Part shown: positions 52,525 to 64,000 of the stretch, in pieces | Layout of the letters: each line of letters opens with the position of its first letter | Numbering within the stretch: the first letter of the stretch is position 1 | NCBI GenBank assembly: GCA_022414725.1 | Contig: CM039462.1 | Location: 183,749,386-183,813,385, forward strand | Reading direction: 5' to 3' | DNA: 64,000 nt | Origin: Microglena sp. YARC | Taxonomy: Eukaryota; Chlorophyta; Chlorophyceae; Chlamydomonadales; Chlamydomonadaceae | Program-made: the position numbers and the translations under genes | Notes under the pieces: model-generated | What the model was told of the DNA's origin: nothing | What the model saw: only the letters and a program-made list of their open reading frames with translations | The model's database searches: none

Positions 52525-53100
52525 TCCCCCCCGATTCCGTGTATTCTTCATTCAGAGGAATTCATGGAATTTAGGGGGTTCAAATCATAAGGTAAGTCTA
52601 GAGTGTAAAATATTCAGACTACATAATAAATGTGATTACCAAGAAGCATGGGACAAAGCTTGGGAGGTGGTCACAGTAGGAGGAGAGCTCGGATGTACAT
52701 GTTGAGGTACAGAGCAAGAGGGGAATCCTGGTCAAAGATAAAGGTGCACTTCAGGCAGGATATATTTAACATGGACTGGATTCCAGCTTGGTAGCTGCCA
52801 GGAAGGGTAGTCTGGTCATGCTAGGATATCAAGCTAGGGTATCAAACTGCAGGAGGGCGCTGGGGTGAACTCCTGGGAGCTGCAGGGAGCTGCAGGATAA
52901 ATCAAGATAAAATCTAGATGAGACTGGCTGCAGCTGTATAGCTTGTCAGGGGTCAGAGCAGGTCAGGTGGGATCAGATCACACAGGTGGGGAAAGGGATC
53001 TATCACTGTTCATGCCAAGCTTAGTAAAAGGGGAACTAAGGTCAGTAAACTGAATACTCCCCCTGATCAGGGATGGAAAAGTACCAGATCACAGGATGAC

Positions 53101-56100
53101 TTAGTATATTTTTAGTTTGCCAATGCAGCCAATTTTGGATCTGAAGTCACAGAACTTGGCCCTGGGGAGGGCCTTGGTGAGCATGTCAGACATGTTTGCA
53201 GCAGTAGGTATCCAGTTCAGCTTGATGCCCTCTTTCTTGGACTGTTCTTTGAGGAAGTAGAACCTGGTCTCCATGTGCTTCAGCCTGGAGGACAGCTTCT
53301 CCTGGTTCCAGGCACTGAGTGCAGCTTGGTTGTCACCATTGATGGTAAGGGCAGGGGGAGCTGTGCCAGTGACAGAGTATTGCAGCTTTCTCAACCGCAT
53401 TCCTTCTTGGGCTGCAGAGGTGGCTGCCATGAACTCAGCTTCTGTGGTGGGCAGGGCTGTTGCAGATGCCTGGATCTTGGATGCCCATGAGATTGCCCCC
53501 CCTTGGTTAAGGAAGACAAAGCCTGTTGTGGACTTTCTGGTGATGGGGCAGGCAGCGTGGTCAGAGTCACAGTAGCCGATGAGGGGTTTGGTAGAGTAGG
53601 TGTAGGTGATGCCATGGTCTGGTGTATTAGACAGGTACCTCAGAATACCAATGGCAGCTTCCATGTGGTCATGGAGTGGGTGTGCACTGTGCCTGGCCAA
53701 CCTGTTGACTGCTTGGGCAATGTCAGGCCTGGTGTTGACTGCAAGGTAGTTGACGGAGCCAACAATCTGGGCAAGGGGAAGGCCAGTAGCTGGGGTGTCC
53801 TTTTCAGCATAGGGAAGGTGTGCATCTGGGAGGAGGGGAACAGGGAACCTGGTGCTGTTGGGCTCAGGGAGCATGTTGTGAGCACGGAGGAGGTCCTGGA
53901 TGAATCTTGATTGACAGATGTGCAGTGTGCCGTTTGAGGCATTTCTGGTGATCTCATAACCAACAAAGACAGATGGGTCGCCTAGATCTCTGGTCTTGTA
54001 AAGCTTCATGATGCTAGTTTTATACTGGTGGAGTAGGTCTTTGTCAAAGGAAAAGAGTAAGAAGTCATCTACCCACAGTAGGACCCAGATGAGGGGTCTG
54101 TTGTTGGGGCCAGGTAGGACAAACAGGCCCTGATCTACATAAACTTCTCTGAATCCAATAGCAGTCATATCTTCTTTGACCTTGAGATACCATTGGCGAG
54201 ATGCCTGCTTGAGGCCATAGAGGCATTTCCACATGCGGCAGACTCTGTGGTCTTGTTCAAAACCAGGTGGCTGGGTGCAATACAGTTCTTCTTCAACTAT
54301 GCCATTGAGGAAGGCAGTGGAAACATCTAACTGTGCTAGGTGTGCTTTGGGGTTAGCTGCCATGGAGAAGATGTACCGGATAGTAGCATGCTTAGCAACT
54401 GGAGCAAATACTTCATCATAGTCCATGCCTGGGCGCTGAGCATATCCTTTGGCTACTAGTCTGGCCTTGTATCTAACAAGTTCACCATCAACTGACTGTT
54501 TGATGTCAAAAAACCATTTAGTTCCTATTGCTTTGGATCCTTGTGGTAGTTCTGAGAGAGACTAGGTGTTCATGTCTGCAAGTGCTGCTAACTCTTCTTG
54601 CATAGCAGTTTTCCATTCTTTAGCTTGGGGGCCAGACAGTGCTTCTTTCTCTGTCTTAGGTATGATCATCTGGTCTGCAGCTAGGTAAGCTAGGAAGTTG
54701 GGTGAGTGTCTGTCTCTGCCACTTCGTCTGGGTTCAACTAGAGAAGGATCTATTTCTGGAATAATAGAGTTGTCAGGGATGACTGCTTGTTGGGGTTCCA
54801 GAGGGGCAGGAGCAGGACTTGTGGGATCTTGGTTAGGTTGATTGGTGGGATTGTGCTCATCTTGTGGTTGGTTGGTGGGATTGTGTTCATCTCCTTGTTC
54901 TACAGTATTGTTTTGTTCAGGTGCACTGGCTGCAGGCATGATACTAGGTCCTGTGGGCTGATAGACAGTGTTGGGGTCGAAGGATAGTCCATATGGCATT
55001 CCCCAGACTGGTGGATTTGCTTGAAATCTGGCTAGTCTTGCCTGATATTGTTGCATGTCTTAGAGTTCAGAGGGTGTGGTAGCAGGTGGGGTAGGGAGGT
55101 CTGTGTCTTCATCAATTTCTATTGGGGTGTCCTCTTCATAGTTTCCTAGGACCATATCATCTGGGCCTGGGAATCCTTTCTGTCCTGCTAAATTTTCAAA
55201 CTCATTGAAAGTGATGTCTCTAGCATCAAAGATCTTGTGGGTAGAGTCTACAACTTTGTAGGCTTTTCTTGATTCTGAGTACCCAAGGAGTCTAGTGATT
55301 TTTGCTGAGGGTGAAAACTTGAATGCTCTGGATTTAGGTGGGACATGGACATATGCTGTGCACCCAATGGTCCTGAGGTGATCAATCTTAGGCTTGGTTC
55401 CATGGAACATTTTATATGGTGTTTTGTTAGACTCAGAGGTGGGAGAGATGTTTCTGAGGATGCTTGCATTCTTTACCATATCTGCCCAGTATCTATTAGG
55501 GAATTTGGAGGAGAGCAGGAGGGCTGTAGATCTGTCTTGCAGGGTTCTGTTGAGGCGTTCTGCTGCACCATTGGTGGATGGGTTACCTGGGACTGTGAAG
55601 TTGAGAGTGATTCCTTTCTGTTTGCACCAGTTTTTGAATTTAGTGCAGATGTACTCAGATCCATTGTCACAGAAGATGGTTCCTATTTTGTTTTGGGTGA
55701 GGACTTCATACCGTTCAAGTTCTGTGATTGTGTCCTTGGCCACTGTATCCTTTGTTTTATGGAAAGTAACAATGGAGTATTTAGAAAAATCATCCAGGAT
55801 GCCTTGGAAGTAAAGGCTGCCATTGAGGCTAGGGACTTTCATCTTTCCACTCATGTCAATGTGAATGATGGCCATGGGGCGTGTGGCTCTGGTATGGGAA
55901 GTGGGGTATGGGTTTTTGTCCATTTTAGATAGGACACAGATTTCGCAGGTATGTTTTCTCATTTTGTTAAATGCAGAGGAAGTGATGTCATTTCCAATGA
56001 CCATGTCTTGGGAGGCCATTCTTGCTAGGGAGCTGTAGGCTAGGTGTCCTAGTCTGATGTGTAGGAGTTCAGCTGTCATAGGGGTTTTTCTAGATACAGC

Positions 56101-56952
56101 TGCTAAGGCCACAGCTGTTTTGTATTCTGAACCTCTGATCAGGTTAGGATCTACCTTGATAATAGGGACTAGGTAGAGGCTGCGTTTCTTAGGTCCTGAT
56201 ATGAGAATTTTGCTGTTGATGGACATGGTACACTCGTCAGAGTTGAATTGGATTTCCATGGTGGGGTTATTTTTGATAGCTGATGCCATGGAGAACAAGT
56301 TGGGTGTGTTGGTGTCTGAATTGAGATGAACATTGAGGAGTTTGTGCATTTTTCCTTTTGGCCCTCTAATGAGGGCAGTACCAGACTTGTTTATGTAGGT
56401 GTGACCAGAAGCTGTGAGGACTTTAATGGGTATGATGTCTTTGATGTCATAGAGGAGGCTTGGGTCACCAGTCATGTGGGAGGTGGCTCCTGTGTCCATG
56501 ATCCAGTTTCTGTATATGCTGCGTGTGTGTTTTGTTGCATTGAGGGCAAAATGAATGGTGGAGGACGTCTCTGGTTGTTGTGATTGTTTGAGAGGTCTGA
56601 TGTTTTCTAGGGGTTGCAAGAACATATGATCTGTGGCTCTCCTTTTAAGGCTGGAAGGGAATGTGAGCCATGGGTATGGTAAAGGGTCTGTGTAAGGGTC
56701 TTTGACTTGCTGGAAGTAGAAATCTCCATATGCATCCTTGAGATCTGCTATGATGTCGTCTGATTGCTGTATATGGAAGTACTTATTTTGTTGGTCTGGG
56801 GACATTTGGGTCAGTATGAAGATCTTGGCCATGGCATTTATCCCATGTAAGGGCATGTCTAGGTTCTCTGACTTCATCACCTTAAGGTCCTTTGAGACAT
56901 CCTTGATCAAAAGGGCAAAGGCTGCTGCATTAGATAGCGATGGTGCATCCAT
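53101..56952 (-). pseudogene. Copia gag-pol polyprotein, in-frame stops at two positions
   Basis: 1284 codons in one frame. The N-terminal ~140 residues are a short gag-like region (FPMDAPSLSN, then DQQNKYF) lacking a CCHC knuckle. Protease follows with WIMDTGATSHMTGD, then the pre-integrase H..LGH...CEIC zinc module, the integrase core (DMSG, DNGSEY, STNGAAERLN) and the KTPYKMFHG/GC.AYVHVP tail. RT has VSTAFLNG, the PPGFE box, and WVDD in place of the usual YVDD. RNase H has DNQAALSAWN and KHMETRFYFLK. Stops are TAA at 55062-55060 (acidic linker after integrase) and TAG at 54564-54562, where the family usually has Trp. Apart from these two point changes the frame is intact, matching the ~1% LTR divergence. 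Confidence 0.93.
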
Positions 56953-57312
56953 TGGGAAGCAGAGCTTGGATCTAGGAAAAAGGGAGGGGGGGGGGGGGGG
57001 GGGGGGGGGGGGAGGCTTGCGAGGCCGACGGGGTTATAGGAGATGGCGGGAGGGGAGGTGAGGGGAAATGATTGCGCAGGGATTGGGGGTCTTGGGGTTG
57101 CGGGGGCAACAAACTGGAGTGAACCAGCGAAGGGTGCCTGAGCGATGACAAGTTTTCTGGGCTTGTGATCCTCTTCTTCTGGAGTTGCGGGGGCAACAAT
57201 CAAAAGCACTGCGTACACCAGGGAACGATGGATCAATGGGTGAGGACGACAGATGTGATGAAGCTCAAATATGTTGCAGTGGAAGACGCGACGGCGTGGT
57301 AGGCTCGTAACC
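56953..57312 (-). other. Copia 5' leader with primer-binding site and C homopolymer
   Basis: Between the 5' LTR and the polyprotein start. It contains the candidate primer site and a long C/G homopolymer (56986-57012), which could shift the frame or be a sequencing-length error. A separate frame at 57236-56907 (Pro-rich) crosses it and may be the displaced gag start. Confidence 0.6.
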
Positions 57313-57560
57313 TGTAGCTTTCCGGAGCGTTATGTCGTTAGCACTGACACAGGGAATGGACTAAGGCGATTCAGCTTACATACGAGATGCCATGTCAGGC
57401 GACATGGCAGGTATAAGAAAGGAAAGGCGACAGTACCTCAGGGTACTTTCGCCGCTATGTGCAGGCCCTATCGGGCAGAGGCACTACAACGGAAGCTTCC
57501 AGGCAGGAGGCCTGGAGCACTAAGACACTCTAGCTGGACCGGGAGAACCAGTCTATAACA
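57313..57560 (-). repeat. Copia 5' LTR
   Basis: 248 bp, differing from the 3' LTR by A for G near 57422 and TT for GC near 57449. Confidence 0.93.
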
Positions 57561-57715
57561 TCTTACGACGATAGGGAACGGGCTGCTACTTTACCTGGAC
57601 AAAGCTACCATGGCGGTTGACAGCGGCCACAAACACTTTAGCGCACCGCGGGGATCTGAACCCAGCACCTACTTCGTTCAAGGAGCCCTGCCATTGAGCC
57701 ATTCGTTGAACAGGG
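57561..57715 (-). mobile_element. SINE body and tRNA-like head, separated by the Copia insertion
   Basis: On the minus strand: TGGCTCAATGG A box, GGTTCAGATCC B box, then the GTCAACCGCCATGGTAGCTT body ending at the Copia target site. Together with 52230-52276 it makes a full SINE. Confidence 0.85.
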
Positions 57716-58505
57716 ATAGAGGCAAAGAGAGATAATCAAGATCTACTGTAAGGACACATTCAATAACAAATGCTCACTTGTCATATCTGATACCCACTCA
57801 CTTTTTGGCACGGAGGTTTAGGACCTTTGAAACTTAAACCAGTTAAGTGTAACAAAGTGGAGAAGGTCATATTCTCCAATCATCTTTCTTTTACTAAACC
57901 ACATAGCCATCAGATACGCGCTCTAGTTATGAAAGCTCGGGATCACAAGGAAGGAAGAATGCTGTGCACCACATGTAACGGGAAGGTTCTCCAATTAGGA
58001 GACCCGTACCGTTGGCCAGCTTCCCGGGCCTCCCAGCCCGGGATAGCTGGGCAGTACTTAACCCATGTACTGCTCCTCAAACCCAACCCCTCATGGGTTC
58101 ACACATCACGCGGCGCACTCCCTTCCAGCCTGGCAGGGTTATCTTTAATCGACTAGTTACTCCCGAAGCTGGACGCGCGTAAATCCCACCATCTTGTCAA
58201 CTACCTTTACTTGTTGTCCTGTAGCTTTACTCTTACCCTGCCTTGTATAGCTGCTCTATCCTATTTGTGTAACCCTTCTTCTACGAGTCCCGACTGCTTC
58301 TCCTATGATCGCCTGCGCTACTTGCGGAACTCCCATAGTCAGAAAGTTCTCCTGTTTCACCATACTTAAATGTCCTTTTCATGGGATGCGAGTGGGAATG
58401 CTGAGATGCCTACTTATCTCATCAGAGTCCTACCTCACAAGGTGGCGTGTATAATGAACTTGTGATTTAGAACTTCCTTCCACTTCCTGCAGATGGAAAC
58501 TGGTT
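57716..58505. other. Unassigned sequence
   Basis: No supported gene. A frame at 57827-58156 has a CTTCNGK-like Cys pair but no recognisable domain. An imperfect palindrome CCCGGGCC...CCCGGG lies near 58023-58045. Confidence 0.3.
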
Positions 58506-58773
58506 GATGGAAACGCCCCATTGTTCCTTGGAAGGATCGATTTCACTTAAGTGATGCTAGGACCGTTCAAGACGAAAACCATGTTGTCTTTGAACGTACT
58601 TGCGACGCCTTCCTAGATTTGAGAAGGAAGTATCAGAACTTGATTTCCCGATCTGGGAGTAAAATGATTCCTCCACATTCTTGTGCATTGCATCAGTGCA
58701 AAGTCGCGCAAAGCTACCTATGTTTATCCATGCATGTATGCGACTGGATCAATTATGTGACATACAACTGCTG
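58506..58773 (+). pseudogene. LINE C-terminal remnant
   Basis: Open reading VQDENHVVFE, then CDAFLDLRRKYQNLI, to TGA at ~58773. The DE.HV.FEC...R.KY..L pattern is the C-terminal zinc-motif tail of LINE reverse-transcriptase proteins (a Cys of the motif is Arg here). An upstream TGA breaks the frame. Related to 48470-48610. Confidence 0.5.
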
Positions 58774-58929
58774 ATATTCTTAGTCGATTTTGATTGTCTT
58801 CGTTGATACACCCCCAGTCATCTATACTACCAAAGAAGGCGAGCAGAAATCAGCTCACATGAGCCATGCTCCCAAATTTAAGTGTGTTCACTCACGGTGC
58901 AAAAACGCTCTCATACAGAGGGGTCAATC

Positions 58930-60465
58930 GTCGTTGTTACATTGCCATACATTGGCCATTGTTGGTGAAGTCAAGCCCACTCCTCAACATCCAGGTCTTC
59001 CAACTAATCCTCAAAATCAGTCAGGCTTTATTGCAGCAAGCAAGCACTGTTGTCAGCACTGATCATCGGAACAAGTTATGTGCCCATTGTTCTAGTGTAC
59101 AGTCAAACTCCCCATATTCCTCACCATGCTATCTAACCAAACCAGGATTGTTGTGGTGAGGAGCTGTTACTACAAATGTTGACTCTGTTGCAGACAGTGG
59201 GCAGCTTGAATAAAAAATAAACAAATCAAAATACCAGACATCGAAATGGGCCCAAGATTAGGGGCAACGGGCAGTGGTCCAAGACGCCAACTCTTGCCAA
59301 GATAGACAATAACATAAGCCAAAAGGCTCTAGATAATTAAGAGGCCATGAACAATCCTCAGCCACAGACACTGTTGCGAACAAACCTGAGCTTCAGGCCA
59401 TGTGGCTAACAATCCTGAGCTACAGACACTGCAGCGAACAATCCTGCGCTACAGACACTGTAGCGAACAATCCTGTGCTACAGACCACTAGGCACAAAAC
59501 ATTGAATCAAATTTAGAGCCGACAGTCCACATTCATCTTGTCACCTGGGCGGGGGTCGCTAAATACCCAAGGAAGCTGGGGTAACTAGACTGGGGGTACC
59601 TAGACACCTACGGTTAGTATGTAGACTACCAATCCATATGTACAGCTATTTCCCATGCCATACAAAGGGTTATCTTCTATTTTTGTGATCTCTCCTCTAT
59701 CTTGACACACATATTTGGAAGGAGCATTAGAGTGTTTCAGAGAAATGATAAGTTCTTGGCCACATGAGGCCACTTTAAACATCGGTGTGGCCCCATGCAA
59801 GAACTTTTGGAGGTGCACCAGCACAGCACAACTGCTTTTGATACTGCACCAGCACTAGGTTGCAAAGCACTAGTGATGCATCAGCACCAGCTTTCAAGCA
59901 CTTGTAATGCACCAGCACAAGCTTGCACAACACCCGTGCTCATCTGGTTCAGGCAATCCAGAAAATGCACACACTTACCACACATATATGAGGGTCCGGA
60001 CCATGATCGATCCCTCACCCGTCATGCAACATCACATGCACTTGCACCTTGACGCCGGAGCTGGGCTATGGGGACATATTGAAAAGACAGACTCGAAATG
60101 TCAAGTTAGGTTATTAACAGGCTATCCTGCTACACCTTGGCTCATGCAGACACAACACTGCACATGCATTTGCAAATCGGGCACATGCACACACAAACAC
60201 TCCACAGGAATACACATCCTCGCATGAGAAAGACAGGTGGCGTGGTATGGTAAGGGGGGGTCAAACCAAGATGAATTATTGATGTAGTATCTTCCGCACT
60301 ACTCTACACAGTTATGTCAGTGTCCTAATTGTCTGCTATCAAGCAAAGGCCTGAGATGCCGTCTCCGCCCATTGAGGGAGGGGGAACTACCATCCACGAG
60401 ATAGCGGTCAGAAGACACAGACAGGCTTAAGGTTAGTGCAGCGGTACAGTACAATCTACACTCCT
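58930..60465. other. Repeat-bearing intergenic DNA
   Basis: 58935-59060 shares GGCCATTGTTGG and CAAGCCC.CTCCTCAA with 29350-29480. A ~30-bp tandem repeat (GAACAATCCTGAGCTACAGA) runs at 59345-59490, and GCACCAGCAC/AAGCACT words repeat at 59810-59935. No gene is supported. Confidence 0.5.
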
Positions 60466-62602
60466 CTACACGTCGGCGGCAGTATCAGCCAAAACAACAC
60501 GATTGAGAGAGGGAATATCCCCTCCCTCGACCAAGTAACGATCAATGGCAACAGACAGGCTCACTTCTCGCTCCTCGTATGAATCCCTCCTGCTTGTCAG
60601 TGTGGCAATAACCTTGGCAAGTAGGGCCATACCAGTCGTCGCATTCGTGTTGGGGTTGGTGAACTGGCCCACAGCTAGGGTCACTGCTGAGCCCAGCAGC
60701 AAAACCATCATTGCACCAAACTGGGTGGTCTGGATTGTACTCATGGTAAAGACGCTGCTCTGTGTGGTGAGCTCATCCAGGATGGTGACAGCAAAACCAA
60801 GCTGTGTGCGGCGGAGGGTTGAGGCGGAGGTTGAGGCGGAGGAAATTGGGGTCAAGTTGTTGGGATGGATTGGGAAGGTCAGGTTGTTTGGACGGGATGT
60901 TGGTTTAGGTTGTTTGGCTGATATGTTGAGTAGTTGATGGGTTAGGTTGTTAGGCTGAGCTGGTGGAGTCAGGAAATACATGGGGGGATAAGGAATAGAT
61001 AGGGTCCTCAAGTGTGAACGTCCAGGTACAAAATACATTTAATTAGCCTATCAGCCTGTAAGTTTGCCCACAATATGCCTATTATTAGTGGTTGGCCCCA
61101 GTGCAAGCTAACAGGCTGGCCCCATAAGCCTCACGCCATATAATGAGACGTACAACTTAATTATTTATCTGCCTAATAACCTGTAGTTTTGCCTAGACCA
61201 CCATTGTATAGTACCTTAGCACCATACCATTTTGAATATACCACCATACCACCATTGTAAACCCTCAAGTTATACACAGGACTTGCTCAATACAGTCGAG
61301 CCTATGCGAGCCTACACCACCAAGCCTATAGCTTAGTTAAGGGTTTAGCTATTTAGGGTTCAGGGGAAATATTTCTGGCCGGGGAGGGAGGGGAGAGGGG
61401 GGACGCACCATAGCGGATCGTCCAGCAATGACCTCGAAGCGTGCGACGGAGGCCTGCAATACAGAGCAGAGGGATGGTCAGGAAACAGTCGAGGAGGTAG
61501 TTGTTGTACAGAACGAAACATCGTGCATTGAGTGTCAAGGGAGGGTGTTCGCAATCTGAGGCTTCGAGGTCAGCTTGAGTCGCTATCGGAGGTGGGTGGG
61601 GTGGGGGTGGGGTGGGGAGGGAGTACCAAAATAGAGAGTGACAAGTGACAGTGAAGCCAGATATAATGGTGAGGTAAGGAAGGATGAGGAGGCAATTGGG
61701 TCGAATTGCTGCGCGGCGTAGAGAACGAGGCGACAGGTCTAGGGAGGGGTCCATAGACAAATCAGAATGGCAATTCCTCTCTAGTATAGAAACTTATATA
61801 ATTCTAAGAGTGGGATGTTGATGGACGGACGCTGCTGTTGAGAAATCGCATCCCTCACCGGGAAAGGCCCGAAAATCGAAGTCCAACCTAACTGAAGGCG
61901 ACAGTCTAAAGCAACTGCTGAGTTCAAAGAACCCTTTCGAAACCCACGTGGGGCATAAGGGGGAAATACGTTTATCCGAACAGAAGACGCGAGCGATCTT
62001 GGGCAGACGAGGATTCATCCGATATAAATTGATGAAAGAAGAGAGCAGTTTCGCATATTGACGAGGAGGGTCACTTGCGATGGACTTAGGACTGACGTGG
62101 AACGAGTACCTAAATGCAGCCTGTTACCTCAACGGCAAATAAAAACTATAGCAAATAAGGGAGTAAAAAGGCAAGGAAATGGTAAGGAGTTCATTTTGCA
62201 ATGGGCAGGAGAAGAGGGGGAAACTTACGCCTAACACAAAACGTGGGGGGACGGTACCACACCACACCACACCCAACCACCACAGCGGACGGGCAATCTG
62301 AGCCGCGCGTCTCCTACTTCAACAATTGTGATACGTAACAATCTACTCATGGAGCAAGAAATAGTCGTGCGCCTGGCACTCACGTCAATCGCAACAGCCT
62401 CAGAAAGCTTGAACATCAGAGAGGAGCGTGGCTCAGCATTTGACTGCTCCATGGCCCTTGCCCTGCCAATAGTCTCCATGCCACTGCGACCAGCTACAGC
62501 GTTGCTCGCAACAGCAGGTCGTGAATCTGGAATTCTAAGGTTCAACGCACTCCTGGGCTGCACGGCTTTGGTAGAAATGCTCTTGTTACCAATCATGTCC
62601 AT
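60466..62602 (-). CDS. LHC-like (LIL/ELIP-type) thylakoid protein, three exons
   Basis: Exons 62602-62384, 61453-61409 and 60801-60466 (TAG) total 600 nt, 199 residues; all junctions are phase 0 with GT-AG ends (GAC|GTGAGT, TTGCAG|GCC, ATG|GTGCGT, CACACAG|CTT). Exon 1 is rich in Ser, Arg and Ala and probably includes a plastid transit peptide. The exon 2/3 junction encodes RFEVIAGRSAMLGFAV, the chlorophyll-binding helix signature (E..NGR.AM.GF) with Ala in place of Asn. A second hydrophobic helix follows at ~116-132 (FGAMMVLLLGSAVTLAVG). With two likely helices it fits the LHC-like/ELIP/LIL group, which acts in photoprotection or pigment handling in thylakoids (family knowledge). The C-terminal ~65 residues are hydrophilic and unfamiliar. 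The 45-bp exon 2 would be missed by simple ORF calling. Confidence 0.8.
61089..61148 (+). repeat. Dispersed short element D, copy 5
   Basis: GTTGGCCCCAGTGCAAGC, ACAGGCTGGCCCC and CCTCACGCC match the G6PDH-intron copies at 19458 and 19540. It lies in intron 2 of the LHC-like gene. Confidence 0.6.
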
Positions 62603-63115
62603 CCTTGGTATATGGATAGACTTGGGGAGTTAATGAAAATGTGTAAGTCTTTCTGGCCGTGGTTGTATGCTGTGATGTAAGAAGACGACAAGCCTGGATT
62701 ATGTACCGAACGGTGGCGCTGGTGGCAACTCAACAGCAGGTGGTCGGTCACAATTCAAATCTCACATGTGTGACCGCGCCGCGATTTGAGAGGCTCCTGT
62801 GCATTCCCGTCGACGCGCCCTCGACAGCAGCCTCCCAACCAACAGGATTGGCCAATCCGAGCCCAGCACGTGCCAGCTCACGCGGACTGGGGTCCGAAGT
62901 ATCAGCGAAGTATCTCAGCTCGGCCCGCAGTACGTGGTCCAGACGCCTCCCACGAAACGCAACGCGCCACGCGCGCGCACTGTCGTGGTGGCGGACCCTC
63001 CGCAGAGGCCAAGCTGCCTGCGCACTCCGCCGCCAATGCGACTCTAGGGTTCTCTACACATTCAGCTTGCGCCAACTTTTTCAAAAATAAAATAATCAAA
63101 AATCAACTAGGGCTG
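62603..63115. promoter_or_regulatory. Upstream region of the LHC-like gene
   Basis: GC-rich DNA upstream of the minus-strand start codon, with several plus-strand frames that have no recognisable domain. It should contain the promoter; no specific motif can be named. Confidence 0.3.
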
Positions 63116-63119
63116 CAGC

Positions 63120-63785
63120 ACACTAGCACGCAGCCACCGCCCAACCGGAGACTTCGTTTGAATTAATTCGACTAGGGCCGACTAGGGCTACAGCAAGCGA
63201 CAACCGTCTACCCCCCTGCTGCCTTGCTACGGAGCTACATAATTACCGTCGCATGGCGGGAGGCTTGGATCAATTCAATTCGACTAGGGCTCCGGCAAGC
63301 GGCGACCGGCCATGGGGCGCGCCCATCCCCCTGCTGTCCTGATTCGGAGCTTTACAATTTCTGTTTCATGGCGGGTGACTTGGTTCAATTCAATTCGACT
63401 AGGGCCACGGCATGCAACTGCCGACCATCCCAGTCGACCAATTCCCCAAAGCATTAGGGCTAATACGTTACATGGCGGGAGACTCCATTCAATTCGACTA
63501 GGGCCGGCATGAGACTTGGTTAAATTCAATTCGACTAGGGCTACAGCAAGCGGCGACCGCCCATGGGGCGCGCACATCCCCCTGATGTCCTGATTCGGAG
63601 CTATACAGTTTCTGTTTCATGGCGGGTGACTTGGTTCAATTCAAGTCGACTTGGGCCGCGGCAGGCTACTCCCGACCATACCAGTCGACCGATTCCCCAC
63701 AGCATTAACTAGGGCTGCAGAAGTTGCATGGCGGGAGACTTGGTTCAACTCAATTCGACTAGGGCCACGGCATGCACCCCCCTTT
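63120..63785. repeat. ~125-bp tandem repeat (TTCAATTCGACTAGGGC family)
   Basis: Five to six units share CATGGCGGG.GACTTGGTTC, then AATTCAATTCGACTAGGGC. Two spacer types alternate: one with GCGGCGACCG..CATGGGGCGCGC and one with CCGACCAT.CCAGTCGACC. It is thus a two-part higher-order repeat. Confidence 0.85.
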
Positions 63786-63789
63786 GGGT

Positions 63790-64000
63790 GGCCCAAGTAC
63801 CGTACCCACCCATACCCACACTTCCACCCACCCATTCACCCACCCATGCCACCCATACTGACCCATACCCACCCACACTCACTCACCCAGTCACACATAC
63901 CCGCCCACACCCACCCACTCACCCACCCACCCACATTACCCACCCATTTACCCATACATACATACCCATCCATACCACCCATACTCACCCATTCACACAC
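63790..64000. repeat. (CACCCA)n/(CCATAC)n low-complexity array
   Basis: CACCCACCCATACC-type repeats to the window edge. Confidence 0.85.

Larger units (their letters stand above)
52272..57565 (-). mobile_element. Copia LTR retrotransposon with 5-bp TSD, nearly intact
   Basis: TCTTA duplications (52272-52276 and 57561-57565) flank two 248-bp LTRs that differ at only three positions (52277-52524 and 57313-57560). Read on the minus strand the LTR starts TGTTATAGAC and ends AGCTACA. A polypurine GGGGGGGA adjoins the 3' LTR. After the 5' LTR, GGTTACGAGCCTACC (57312-57298) may be a primer site complementary to a tRNA anticodon arm, as in Copia half-tRNA priming. One long frame encodes protease, integrase, RT and RNase H in Copia order, with two stops. 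Confidence 0.95.

Overview
The window reads as nuclear DNA of a green alga (or a close green-lineage protist) with a large, repeat-rich genome. This is an inference from four things: a multi-exon gene for a plastid-type glucose-6-phosphate dehydrogenase with a transit peptide, a gene for an LHC-like (chlorophyll-binding-motif) protein, a second plastid-targeted gene, and many GT-AG introns followed by TGTAA-type 3' signals. The mix of intron-rich genes and dense satellites would suit a big-genome prasinophyte such as Cymbomonas, but the sequence alone cannot name the species.

Layout. 1-4868 (-): the first two exons of an unrecognised Ala/Pro/Ser-rich protein; its 3.9-kb intron is almost entirely satellite DNA. 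5700-12755 (+): a five-exon gene for a plastid-targeted SnoaL/NTF2-like protein, with consistent phases throughout. 15808-29295 (+): a ten-exon plastid G6PDH gene, 592 codons plus stop, with every exon phase matching. 29.3-39.6 kb: transposon-rich DNA with a hAT-type element (8-bp TSD), LINE fragments, and a young but coding-poor Copia-type LTR element (5-bp TSD, LTRs differing at 2 of 341 positions). 39685-45030 (-): an intronless RING-finger plus ankyrin-repeat reading frame broken by exactly two stop codons. 45.0-48.3 kb: minisatellites and a tRNA-derived SINE. 49.5-52.1 kb: an LTR-element 3' end with an 88-bp perfect palindrome. 52272-57565 (-): a nearly intact Copia element inserted in a SINE. 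60466-62602 (-): a three-exon LHC-like gene. 63.1-64.0 kb: tandem repeats.

The most unusual feature is in the introns of the two plastid genes. At many exon-intron junctions, short segments spanning the junction (part exon, part intron) are tandemly duplicated into the adjoining intron. The copies are one to five decayed decoy exon edges, several with splice sites at least as good as the authentic one. Eight separate junctions show it.

Functionally, G6PDH (oxidative pentose phosphate pathway), the SnoaL-like protein and the LHC-like protein are all predicted to act in the plastid. Nothing suggests they form a cluster; they are separate single genes between repeats.
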